From contig CANHKE010000006.1 in assembly GCA_947461155.1 (NCBI GenBank), positions 1 through 14,985 of the forward strand: 14,985 nt of DNA, read 5' to 3'. Under the pieces are notes generated by a model, which worked only from the letters and a program-made list of their open reading frames with translations, ran no database searches and was not told the DNA's origin. Positions within the stretch are counted from its first letter, which is position 1. Each line of letters opens with the position of its first letter. The position numbers were made by a program, and so were the translations under genes. The stretch comes from Cytophagaceae bacterium. GTDB taxonomy: Bacteria; Bacteroidota; Bacteroidia; Cytophagales; Spirosomataceae. Shown one piece after another: positions 7,166-14,504 of this stretch.

Positions 7166-7917
7166 TTCGAACGAACTTGCTGAATAGCTTGGCGAATGAT
7201 TTCTTCACTCGCCAACGCTACTTCAAATTCAGAAATTGCAGCTACGCCCCCCATCGAAATGCCTGGTCTGCGATATTCCATCAACGAATCCCGAACCGTC
7301 CGTGCGCTTAAATGAATCGCATCCACCCCGATTTGCTTAAAAAAGGTGCAGTTTTGCGGGTTTACCCCACTCCCCGCCATTATCTGAATCCGCCCATCAG
7401 CACGTTCAACCAGCGCGGCGAGCGCTTCCATCCCATCCATCGCTTTATCCCTTTGCCCCGAACTTAAGATCCGGACAAATCCCAAACGGATCAATTCTTC
7501 CATGACCTCAAGCGGTTCCCGTGAAACATCTATGGCCCGATGGCAAGTTAATTCGACACCCGGTGCAACGCGTTTGACCTCAGCTAAAAAAGCAACATCC
7601 AAATCCCCATTAGGCAATAATGCCCCCACAACCAAGCCATGAACTCCCGCTTCTACAAGGTCATTTGCTTCGGCCAACATCGTTTGCTTTTCCGTCGCAT
7701 CATAGCAAAAATCACCCCCACGCGGTCGAAGCATCGCATGAACCTCCAAGGTCGTGTCCGCCAAGACCCGCTTGACCAATCCAGTCGATGGAGTCGTTCC
7801 CCCTTCATGCGGCGATGCACAAAGTTCGACACGATCTGCTCCAGCCCGATCAGCCGCCAGACAGGATATGAGGGAATAGGCACAAACTTCAACGGCAATT
7901 TCTCGATTATTTTTCAT
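7162..7917 (-). CDS. cutC: CutC family protein
   Basis: A 251-residue TIM-barrel protein of the CutC family. It was first linked to copper tolerance in E. coli, though that role has been disputed, so the biochemical function remains uncertain. Family motifs are all present: VEVCAYS (9-15), AGADRVELC (25-33), MLRPRGGDFCY (62-72), TCHRAIDV (124-131), RILSSGQ (149-155), IMAGSGVN (179-186) and HLSART (202-207). Length is normal for the family. There is no signal peptide, so it is cytoplasmic. It converges on ftsZ, and the two coding ends overlap by four bases (TTAA). It diverges from the DUF2795 gene across a 135-base region. No exact TAnnTTTG lies upstream on the minus strand; the closest is TAAATTTTG at 7973-7965, with one extra base. 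Confidence 0.92.
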   Translation of the reverse strand: MKNNREIAVEVCAYSLISCLAADRAGADRVELCASPHEGGTTPSTGLVKRVLADTTLEVHAMLRPRGGDFCYDATEKQTMLAEANDLVEAGVHGLVVGALLPNGDLDVAFLAEVKRVAPGVELTCHRAIDVSREPLEVMEELIRLGFVRILSSGQRDKAMDGMEALAALVERADGRIQIMAGSGVNPQNCTFFKQIGVDAIHLSARTVRDSLMEYRRPGISMGGVAAISEFEVALASEEIIRQAIQQVRSN

Positions 7918-8006
7918 AAAAAGAGGCGATTAAACGCCATATAGGAAGCTTTTAGATATTTATTCAAAATTTAAAAAATAAATCTTTTATAAATATATTT
8001 TTATTT

Positions 8007-8014
8007 TACTTTTG
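8007..8014 (+). promoter_or_regulatory. -7 element (TACTTTTG) for the DUF2795 gene
   Basis: An exact TAnnTTTG match 38 bases before the ATG at 8053, preceded by a very AT-rich stretch. A weak TTTT at about 7985-7988 sits near the -33 position, but there is no TTG. The position, composition and leader length make it one of the better promoter candidates here. Confidence 0.5.
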
Positions 8015-8052
8015 CACACAGATCAATTTGAAATACTAAAATTACAAATCAT

Positions 8053-8274
8053 ATGTATTGGACACTAGAACTTGCCTCCTACTTAGAAGATGCCCCTTGG
8101 CCGGCTTCTAAAGATGAATTAATTGACTTCGCGATCCGTACCGGATCCCCACTTGAAGTTGTTGAAAACTTACAAGAATTAGAAGATGACGGTCAACCAT
8201 TCGAAAGCATCGAAGAAATTTGGCCAGATTATCCGACGAAGGATGACTTCTTCTTCAACGAAGACGAATATTAA
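8053..8274 (+). CDS. Small acidic DUF2795 protein
   Basis: A 73-residue cytoplasmic protein, strongly acidic, that I recognise as DUF2795, a family common and highly conserved in Bacteroidota. The core includes MYWTLELASYLEDAPWPASK at the N-terminus, a helix-rich centre with ENLQELEDDG, and the C-terminal IWPDYPTKDDFFFNEDEY with its aromatic and acidic tail. No catalytic or metal-binding motif stands out, and no function is established that I can cite. It has its own promoter and a strong terminator (8277-8298), so it is a single-gene transcript. Monocistronic layout and strong conservation suggest a well-expressed core protein; that is inference. Confidence 0.85.
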   Translation: MYWTLELASYLEDAPWPASKDELIDFAIRTGSPLEVVENLQELEDDGQPFESIEEIWPDYPTKDDFFFNEDEY

Positions 8275-8298
8275 TTAAGAGGCGAAAGCCTCTTTTTT
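8271..8298 (+). terminator. Rho-independent terminator of the DUF2795 gene, inside the glpD 3' end
   Basis: A 7-base stem AAGAGGC (8277-8283) and GCCTCTT (8288-8294) is closed by a GAAA tetraloop and followed by a T run (8293-8298). It begins right after the DUF2795 stop. The same bases on the minus strand encode the final residues KKEAFAS and stop of glpD. The T run favours the plus-strand direction; on the minus strand the bases after the stem are AT-rich but not a T run. Confidence 0.8.
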
Positions 8299-9819
8299 GT
8301 TGGCCCGAATCTCCCCCGCCAAACGCGTATTGCGTAAACTAATTCCCCAGCGACGCATTAACACATCGTCCCAACAAGTCGCCATTTCATGCGTTTTCAG
8401 GTACGCTAATTCCCCAGCAACATAGGGTAAGGCTTCATGTAGGCGCGTCAAATCCAATGCTAATAATGCAAACGCCCGTGAGCCATAGGTTGACCATAAA
8501 TGTGCTTGAATATCCGCTGGCAAACTTTTTGCCTCCGACATAAATCGAGATTTTTCGTTTTCCTCACCTCCCATCAAGGTATGATCCTGAGTCCGACAGG
8601 GCGTCGGAGCTCGATTTAACACTTCACGCTCTAACTCATCCAGCGTATCCGCCGCCATTACCCGGTAGGTTGTCCATTTCCCACCCATGATACTGACTAG
8701 TTTGCTCCGACCATCCACTTCCACTTCATGATCGCGCACTAAAGATTTCGTGTCCGTAGACATAGCGCTATCCAAAGCCGCTTGCAAGAGCGGTCTTTGG
8801 CCAACGAACGTAGCGCTGACATCGTTTCGGAAGGCTTTTTTCGTTGAATAGCGATTGAAGTAATCCAACAAATAATCAATTTCATCCGATAAAATTTCCG
8901 GCGACTCAACCAATTTATCGGGTTCGTCTGTGGTGCCGACTAACACATATTCACGCCAAGGAATCACAAATATGACGCGCCCATCGTCTGTTTTGGGAAT
9001 CAACAAAGCGGTTTCACCGGGCCAGAAATCGGCCGACAAAACAATATGAGCCCCCCGACTCACCTTCATACGTGGCTTTAATTTTGGATTGGCCAATGCA
9101 CGCACATGATCCGTAAAGGGTCCAGTCGCATTAACAACCGATTTGACTGGAATTTGAAAAGTTTGACCGGAGAGCAAATCAGTCCAACAAACTTCCTTAA
9201 TTTTTAAACTTTTAGGCGAATGCACAAAGGAATTGAGTTCGGCATAATTAAGGATGCAAGCACCCGCTGCCTCCGCTGATTGCAAAATGGCGAGCGCATA
9301 GCGGGCATCATCTAACTGCCCATCGGTATACATGACTCCGCCCCGCACATGGTGCAATGATAAATTGGGGCAAACCTGACGCATTTGACTTTGACTTAAT
9401 CCACGGCTTGGTTCCAAATTAGTATGCCCAGCGATGCGATCATACATCCACATCCCAATACGGTAATAAATGCGATCAAACCAGGAATAACAAGGAGTTA
9501 ACAACGCAAGCGGGTGCGCCAAAAATGGGGCATTCTGAAGCAAAACTTTTCGTTCGTGTAAGGCTTTATAAACCATTTTGAATTGCTGCCAATCCAATTT
9601 CTTAACCGCTTGTTCCAAATAGCGAACGCCACCATGAACTAACTTGGTCGATTTAGACGAGGTCTGAGAAGCAAAATCCCCTTTTTCAATAAGTAAAACA
9701 CGGTATCCACGCAAAGCAGCATCCAATGCAACCCCAGCACCAGAAGCACCACCACCTATAATACATAGGTCGAACGGAGCGTCAAGTTTCTTGAATTGAT
9801 CTGGGCGATTGAAAGCCAT
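8275..9819 (-). CDS. glpD: Glycerol-3-phosphate dehydrogenase, FAD-dependent
   Basis: A 514-residue flavoenzyme that oxidises glycerol-3-phosphate to dihydroxyacetone phosphate and passes electrons to the quinone pool from the inner face of the membrane. The Rossmann FAD motif is FDLCIIGGGASGAGVALDAA, with Gly22-Gly23-Gly24-x-x-Gly27 and Glu45 at the end of the second strand. Then come SSKSTKLVHGGVRYLEQ (54-70), GGVMYTDGQLDDARY (160-174), VVNATGPF (228-235), SRGAHIVL, VGQRPLL (339-345) and IMGGKWTTYR (377-386). The C-terminal DAO_C domain covers about 400-510. The start is the ATG at 9819 (MAFNRPDQFKKL), as in relatives; the frame is open further to a TTG at 9888 but that extension resembles nothing. 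No glpK or glpF is next to it. Its stop abuts the DUF2795 stop with no gap. No clear promoter motif was found upstream. Confidence 0.93.
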   Translation of the reverse strand: MAFNRPDQFKKLDAPFDLCIIGGGASGAGVALDAALRGYRVLLIEKGDFASQTSSKSTKLVHGGVRYLEQAVKKLDWQQFKMVYKALHERKVLLQNAPFLAHPLALLTPCYSWFDRIYYRIGMWMYDRIAGHTNLEPSRGLSQSQMRQVCPNLSLHHVRGGVMYTDGQLDDARYALAILQSAEAAGACILNYAELNSFVHSPKSLKIKEVCWTDLLSGQTFQIPVKSVVNATGPFTDHVRALANPKLKPRMKVSRGAHIVLSADFWPGETALLIPKTDDGRVIFVIPWREYVLVGTTDEPDKLVESPEILSDEIDYLLDYFNRYSTKKAFRNDVSATFVGQRPLLQAALDSAMSTDTKSLVRDHEVEVDGRSKLVSIMGGKWTTYRVMAADTLDELEREVLNRAPTPCRTQDHTLMGGEENEKSRFMSEAKSLPADIQAHLWSTYGSRAFALLALDLTRLHEALPYVAGELAYLKTHEMATCWDDVLMRRWGISLRNTRLAGEIRANKKEAFAS

Positions 9820-9903
9820 AACTTGGAATTTATCTTCTAAACAATTGAAAAAGCCACATTTACTCACAATTTGGAAAATAAAAAGCAAAAGATTCCATTA
9901 ATA

Positions 9904-9935
9904 TTGATATAAATGGCAGAGATTTTATAATTTTG
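9904..9935 (+). promoter_or_regulatory. Promoter (-33 TTG, -7 TAATTTTG) of the TPR-ribH-lysC-serS operon
   Basis: TTG at 9904-9906, a 21-base spacer, then TAATTTTG at 9928-9935, an exact TAnnTTTG match. The ATG at 9965 follows 29 bases later. It is the most complete promoter in the window, with both elements at good spacing. Confidence 0.6.
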
Positions 9936-9964
9936 CAGTCCTTTAAAAAAGAATTTAATTACGC

Positions 9965-10642
9965 ATGGCAAAGAAAGAGACAAACGAATCGATTGAAATT
10001 ATTGAAAGCCCGGAAGCACTTCAACAAGAGCTTACGAAGGTGACCGGTTTTTTTGAAAAAAATAAATCCACTGTATTAGTTGCAGGCATCGTGGTGATCG
10101 GTGCGATTGTTGGCTATTTCGGATTCGCCTGGTACCAAAACAACCAAGCAATCGAAGGTGAAAAGAAATTATACAAAGCGGTTTATGCGTTTGAATCCGA
10201 TTCACTGGCAGCCGCTTCAAAAGATCTTGCTAAAGTTTCAGATGAATTTGGTGGTAACGCACAAAATTTGGCAGATTTATACTTAGGCATTACCTTAATC
10301 AAACAAGGTAAATACGATCAAGCAATCGAAAAATTGAAAAATTTCCAAAGCGGTGATTTGTTGGTTCAAGCACGTGCCTTGTCTTTAGTTGGCGATGCCT
10401 ATTCCGAGAAAAAATCGTACGCTGAAGCGATAGAATATTATCAAAAAGCGGCGGATTATAAGTCAAATAAATTTTTCTCACCTACGTACTTGTTGAAATT
10501 AGCAAACGCATACGAGGCTAATAAACAACCAAAAGAGGCGTTAGCGACCTACACGGAAATCACGGAAAAATATCCGCAAGCTTCCGAGTCGATCCCGGCT
10601 AAAAAATACAAAGCGCTCCTAGAAAGCTCTATCTCCGAATAA
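9965..10642 (+). CDS. Membrane-anchored TPR protein (YfgM-like)
   Basis: A 225-residue protein with one transmembrane segment near the N-terminus (about 36-57, STVLVAGIVVIGAIVGYFGF) after a charged cytoplasmic part, so the rest should face the periplasm. Residues 60-225 are a helical tetratricopeptide-type region. At least two repeats are visible: one around LADLYLGITLIKQGKYDQAI (from about 102), followed by ARALSLVGDAYSEKKSYAEAI (split at the helix turn) and YLLKLANAYEANKQPKEALA. The architecture resembles YfgM/TPR_21 proteins, which associate with the Sec translocon and periplasmic chaperones in E. coli; the same role here is inferred. In Bacteroidota such a gene often precedes ribH. It is followed by a strong hairpin (10665-10702) before ribH. 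Confidence 0.8.
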   Translation: MAKKETNESIEIIESPEALQQELTKVTGFFEKNKSTVLVAGIVVIGAIVGYFGFAWYQNNQAIEGEKKLYKAVYAFESDSLAAASKDLAKVSDEFGGNAQNLADLYLGITLIKQGKYDQAIEKLKNFQSGDLLVQARALSLVGDAYSEKKSYAEAIEYYQKAADYKSNKFFSPTYLLKLANAYEANKQPKEALATYTEITEKYPQASESIPAKKYKALLESSISE

Positions 10643-10664
10643 GAAATACATTAATAATGAACTG

Positions 10665-10702
10665 AAGGGATAAGAGCTTACGCTTTTATCCTTTCTTGTT
10701 TT
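10665..10702 (+). terminator. Strong hairpin with T-rich tail between the TPR gene and ribH
   Basis: A 13-pair stem (10665-10677 with 10682-10694, two G-T pairs) closed by TTAC is followed by CTTGTTTT. It has the form of an intrinsic terminator, though the T run is interrupted. The ribH ATG lies just 20 bases past the stem and no TAnnTTTG promoter lies between, so it may be a partial terminator or a processing site, not a full stop. No FMN (RFN) riboswitch features were seen. Confidence 0.6.
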
Positions 10703-10714
10703 AAGCCCAAATCC

Positions 10715-11194
10715 ATGTCATCTGCTCTAAAAAACCTAAGCGATTTTTCCACTGCGAACCTCCCGGACGTCAGCCAAAAACGCTTTGCCATTATCGTCTC
10801 CGAATGGAATACGGAGGTTACAGGTGCACTTTACACAGGTGCTTTTGACACCCTGGTGAAGCACGGAACGCAGGAATCGAATATTATTAGCGTCCAAGTA
10901 CCGGGCAGCTTCGAATTAAGCTTAGGGGCGCAAAAATTAGCCCAACGAGACGACATCGATGCGGTCATTTGTTTAGGTTGCGTGATCCAAGGTGAGACAC
11001 GTCACTTTGATTTTATTTGCCAAGCAGTGGCAGATGGAATCACAAATGTTAGTTTGAAATACAATAAACCCGTTATTTTTGGCGTATTAACACCGAATAC
11101 CCAAGAGCAAGCCATGGACCGCGCCGGTGGAAAACATGGAAATAAGGGAGATGAAGCTGCCATTACAGCGATTAAAATGTTAGCAATTAATTAA
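10715..11194 (+). CDS. ribH: 6,7-dimethyl-8-ribityllumazine synthase
   Basis: A 159-residue enzyme that condenses 5-amino-6-ribitylaminouracil with 3,4-dihydroxy-2-butanone 4-phosphate, the second-last step of riboflavin synthesis; family members assemble into pentamers or 60-subunit shells. Visible motifs: the substrate-stacking Trp in SEWNTEVT (Trp31), PGSFEL (63-68), CLGCVIQGETRHFDFI with the catalytic His97, PVIFGVLTPNT, and the phosphate-binding RAGGKHGNKGDEAA (136-149). Length and motifs are normal, and the N-terminal 20 residues are a common extension. It sits 20 bases after a strong hairpin and 12 bases before lysC. No other rib genes are in the window, so it is not in a riboflavin operon. 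Confidence 0.96.
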   Translation: MSSALKNLSDFSTANLPDVSQKRFAIIVSEWNTEVTGALYTGAFDTLVKHGTQESNIISVQVPGSFELSLGAQKLAQRDDIDAVICLGCVIQGETRHFDFICQAVADGITNVSLKYNKPVIFGVLTPNTQEQAMDRAGGKHGNKGDEAAITAIKMLAIN

Positions 11195-11206
11195 GAATAT
11201 ACCATT

Positions 11207-12526
11207 ATGCAAGTTTGGAAATTTGGCGGGACATCCGTAGGAAAACCAGAGCGAATGCAATCGATTCGTCAACTCATCACCGAGGACGGAAAACCTAAAA
11301 TTGTCGTACTATCAGCTCTTTCAGGTAGTACAAATACGCTTTTAGCTATTTCTGAATCCTTGATTGCACAAAATCAAGCGGAAGCAAAAGCCAAAGCTGC
11401 GGAGTTGCGCGCACATTATGACGCCTTTTTAACCGACTTATACCAAACACCCGCTGGCTTAGGTAAAGGTCAAGCCATCGTGGAAAAAGAATTTAATTTC
11501 ATCGATAGCCTAATCGCGACAATCCCTTACACCCTTAAGCAGGAAAAAGAAATGGTCGCTTTAGGCGAATTACTTTCTACCCAAATTTTTGAGGCATATT
11601 TGCAAGAGGAAGGCGTTAACTCCACTTTGTTACCGGCTTTGGATTTTATGGTAATCGATGCGGACAATGAACCCATCATGGCGGAAATCGAAAAGAACTT
11701 AGCGACAATACTTGCACCAGTAAAAGACAAGCAGATTTTTATTACACAAGGATTTATTTGCCGCAACCCAGCAGGCGAAGTGGACAACTTGAAACGTGGT
11801 GGTTCTGATTATACCGCATCGCTAATTGGTGGCGCCATCCAAGCAGAAGAAATTCAAATTTGGACGGACATCGACGGCATGCACAATAACGATCCCCGTA
11901 TCGTCAAAAACACCTTTCCAATCCGCGAATTATCTTTTGCCGAGGCGGCAGAGCTAGCTTACTTTGGTGCAAAAATATTGCACCCAAGTACCATTACCCC
12001 AGCCAAAATCAAGGGCGTACCTGTGCGCTTGAAAAATACGATGGAACCAAGTGCGTATGGAACTTTAATATCCCAAAAATCAACGGATGTTGAAATCAAA
12101 GCAATTTCAGCCAAAGATAACATTACCGCCATCTACATCCACTCTACGCGGATGCTGAACGCATACGGTTTCTTAAAGCGCGTGTTCGAAATTTTCGAAA
12201 AATACAAAACGCCCGTAGATATGATCACGACATCCGAAGTTTCGGTTTCTGTGACCATTGATCAAACGGCTAATCTAGATGCGATCATGCGTGATTTACG
12301 CGAGTTTGCTGAACTGGAAGACCCGGATAAAGACCAAGTAATTATCTGCATTGTGGGGAATTTTTGGGCCGATAAAGAAGGAATTGCCATCAAAGTCTTG
12401 GATGCTATCAAAAACATCCCTATTCGCATGATTTCCTATGGCGCATCGGAACATAATATTTCACTATTAGTGGACGCCAAACACAAAAATGATGCATTAA
12501 ACGCATTAAACGAAGGACTTTTCTAA
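11207..12526 (+). CDS. lysC: Aspartate kinase
   Basis: A 439-residue enzyme that phosphorylates aspartate, the first step towards Lys, Thr, Met and diaminopimelate for the cell wall. The kinase domain (about 1-285) has MQVWKFGGTSVG (Lys5-Phe-Gly-Gly), ALGELLS (118-124), the RGGSDYTASL site (197-206) and IWTDIDGMHNNDPRIV (218-233). Two ACT regulatory domains follow (about 300-370 and 375-439), containing DMITTSEVSVSVTID and the SYGASEHNISLLVD segment. The sequence ends there, so it is monofunctional and not fused to homoserine dehydrogenase. The ACT pair implies feedback inhibition, probably by Lys or Thr, but the effector cannot be read directly. It starts 12 bases after ribH and ends 9 bases before serS, so it is very likely co-transcribed with both. 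Confidence 0.95.
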   Translation: MQVWKFGGTSVGKPERMQSIRQLITEDGKPKIVVLSALSGSTNTLLAISESLIAQNQAEAKAKAAELRAHYDAFLTDLYQTPAGLGKGQAIVEKEFNFIDSLIATIPYTLKQEKEMVALGELLSTQIFEAYLQEEGVNSTLLPALDFMVIDADNEPIMAEIEKNLATILAPVKDKQIFITQGFICRNPAGEVDNLKRGGSDYTASLIGGAIQAEEIQIWTDIDGMHNNDPRIVKNTFPIRELSFAEAAELAYFGAKILHPSTITPAKIKGVPVRLKNTMEPSAYGTLISQKSTDVEIKAISAKDNITAIYIHSTRMLNAYGFLKRVFEIFEKYKTPVDMITTSEVSVSVTIDQTANLDAIMRDLREFAELEDPDKDQVIICIVGNFWADKEGIAIKVLDAIKNIPIRMISYGASEHNISLLVDAKHKNDALNALNEGLF

Positions 12527-12535
12527 ACGAACGCC

Positions 12536-13807
12536 ATGTTAACCATTCCATTTATCCGGACAAACACGGACCTTACGATTGCAGGTTTAACGAAAAAGCA
12601 CGTCAAAGATGCCGCAAGTATCGTGGCTCAACTTTTGGCGATGGATGACAAGCGGAAGTCCTTGCTCCAACAAGCCGAACAGGCGCTTGAAAAATCCAAT
12701 GCCGCCGCCAAAGAAATCGGCGCATTAATGCAATCCGGACAAAAAGAACAAGCCGAAGGCAAACGCGCGGAAACGGCTGCCCTGAAAGGCGAAATAAAAG
12801 TAATGGAAGAAGCGGCACGTGTCGCTGAAAAAGAACTAAGCGATTTATTAGTCACCCTTCCAAACTTACCTCATAGCACTGTTCCTGAAGGAAAAGTAGC
12901 CGAGGACAACGAAGTCGTTTTAAACTGGGGTACTATTCCCACGCTTCATGCCGCCGCCAAGCCACATTGGGACCTAATCAAAGACTATGACATCATCGAC
13001 TTTGACCTAGGAAACAAAATAACGGGTGCCGGATTTCCGGTATACAAAGGAAAAGGAGCTCGTTTACAACGCGCATTAATCAATTTCTTCTTAGACGAAG
13101 CAATCAACGCCGGTTATTACGAAATCCAACCACCAATCTTGATCAACGAAGATTCCGGTTTTGGAACGGGACAATTGCCCGATAAAGAAGGCCAAATGTA
13201 CGTTACTCAGGCTGAAGGCTTGTACCTCATCCCAACGGCTGAAGTACCCATCACGAACTTGTATCGCGATGTCATCGTAAACGAAAAAGAATTGCCGATC
13301 AAAAACGTAGGTCATACTCCTTGTTTCCGTCGTGAGGCAGGATCTTGGGGTGCCCACGTTCGTGGCTTGAACCGCCTGCACCAATTCGATAAAATCGAAA
13401 TTGTACAGATTCAAAAACCCGAAAATTCCTATGCGGCATTAGAAGAAATGTCCTTGCATGTGCAAAGCATTTTGCAAAAATTGGAATTGCCTTATCGCGT
13501 CTTGCGCCTATGTGGCGGCGATATGGGCTTCACATCAGCACTAACGTATGATATGGAAGTTTGGTCAGCTGCACAAAGTCGCTGGCTAGAGGTTAGTTCG
13601 GTTTCCAACTTTGAAACGTATCAAGCAAACCGCTTGAAATTGCGGACCAAAATCGATGGAAAATCAATCTTATGTCACACGTTAAATGGATCGGCATTAG
13701 CGTTACCACGCATCGTGGCCGCCATTTTAGAGAATAATCAAACACCAGAAGGGATTAAAATTCCAGCTGTATTAGTGCCTTATACAGGTTATACGCACAT
13801 TAGCTAA
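12536..13807 (+). CDS. serS: Seryl-tRNA synthetase
   Basis: A 423-residue class II synthetase that charges tRNA-Ser (and tRNA-Sec where present). The N-terminal coiled-coil arm, which holds the tRNA variable arm, covers about residues 26-105 and is rich in Ala, Lys, Glu and Gln. The catalytic domain has LIPTAEVPITNLY (231-243), motif 2 CFRREAGSWGAHVRGLNRLH, the serine-recognition segment LRLCGGDMGFTSALTYDMEVW (325-343, split for length at the turn) and motif 3 NGSALALPRIVAAILEN (384-400) with Arg392. It ends PAVLVPYTGYTHIS. All parts are present and the length is normal. It is the last gene of the TPR-ribH-lysC-serS run, and its last eight bases overlap the end of the convergent response-regulator gene (TTAGCTAA). 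Confidence 0.96.
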   Translation: MLTIPFIRTNTDLTIAGLTKKHVKDAASIVAQLLAMDDKRKSLLQQAEQALEKSNAAAKEIGALMQSGQKEQAEGKRAETAALKGEIKVMEEAARVAEKELSDLLVTLPNLPHSTVPEGKVAEDNEVVLNWGTIPTLHAAAKPHWDLIKDYDIIDFDLGNKITGAGFPVYKGKGARLQRALINFFLDEAINAGYYEIQPPILINEDSGFGTGQLPDKEGQMYVTQAEGLYLIPTAEVPITNLYRDVIVNEKELPIKNVGHTPCFRREAGSWGAHVRGLNRLHQFDKIEIVQIQKPENSYAALEEMSLHVQSILQKLELPYRVLRLCGGDMGFTSALTYDMEVWSAAQSRWLEVSSVSNFETYQANRLKLRTKIDGKSILCHTLNGSALALPRIVAAILENNQTPEGIKIPAVLVPYTGYTHIS

Positions 13808-14504
13808 GCCCTTCAATACGTAACCGGAAACCCTCGCCGTGCAAATTCACTAATTGTACGCGAGGGTCTTCTTTTAGCATTTTGCGCAATTTAGTCATAT
13901 AGACATCCATGCTGCGCGCATTAAAATAGGTATCATCCCCCCAAATCAATTTCAACGCATAAGACCTGCTGACCGGTCGGCCTAAATTCTCACACAACAA
14001 TTTCATCAAATCGTTTTCCTTGGGCGTGAACTTTTGTTCCACTCCTGCACGAATCAGTTTCATTTTTTGTGGCCAATACACAAATTCGCCCAAGACAATT
14101 TCTTCAGCCAAACTTGGAATAACCTTATCCGTTTTCGTCCGGCGCAATACAGCCTCCATCCGAGCAACTAACACGTCCATGGAGAAGGGTTTGGTCAAAT
14201 AATCATCAGCCCCAGCCTTGAACCCTTGCAGCGTATCCTCCTCCATGGCTTTGGCAGTCAAGAAAATAATCGGCACATCGAGATGGGTGGCGCGTATGTC
14301 TTTGGCCAACGAGAACCCGTCTTTCTTCGGCATCATGACATCCAATACACACAAATCAAAGGATCCTTTGACAAAAAAATCCAGCGCCTCATCTCCATTT
14401 TGCGCCCAGGTAACTGCGTAGCCTTTCTTTTTTAAGAATTCGGCAAGCAATAAACCCAAATTGGGATCATCTTCCGCGAGTAATATTTCAGTCGTTTGTG
14501 CCAT
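13800..14504 (-). CDS. rprY: OmpR/PhoB-type response regulator, RprY-like
   Basis: A 234-residue two-component regulator. The receiver domain (about 5-122) has the acidic pocket Glu11-Asp12-Asp13 (LLAEDDPNLG), the phospho-acceptor Asp55 in LDVMMPKKDGFSLA, Thr83 in IIFLTAKA and Lys105 in DYLTKPFSM. The winged-helix DNA-binding domain (about 132-234) includes the FTPKENDLMKLLCENLGRPV segment start (159-), the recognition helix around NARSMDVYMTKLRKML and the closing hairpin LHGEGFRLRI. The sequence pattern strongly recalls RprY of Bacteroides, a regulator involved in stress and sodium-related responses; the targets here are unknown. The kinase gene lies directly upstream, and its last 17 bases overlap this start, which indicates translational coupling. 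It converges on serS with an 8-base overlap. Confidence 0.93.
   Translation of the reverse strand: MAQTTEILLAEDDPNLGLLLAEFLKKKGYAVTWAQNGDEALDFFVKGSFDLCVLDVMMPKKDGFSLAKDIRATHLDVPIIFLTAKAMEEDTLQGFKAGADDYLTKPFSMDVLVARMEAVLRRTKTDKVIPSLAEEIVLGEFVYWPQKMKLIRAGVEQKFTPKENDLMKLLCENLGRPVSRSYALKLIWGDDTYFNARSMDVYMTKLRKMLKEDPRVQLVNLHGEGFRLRIEGLS

Noticed and set aside
9820..9888. N-terminal extension of GlpD from a TTG at 9888
   Set aside because: The added 23 residues resemble nothing, and the ATG at 9819 gives the family's usual N-terminus.
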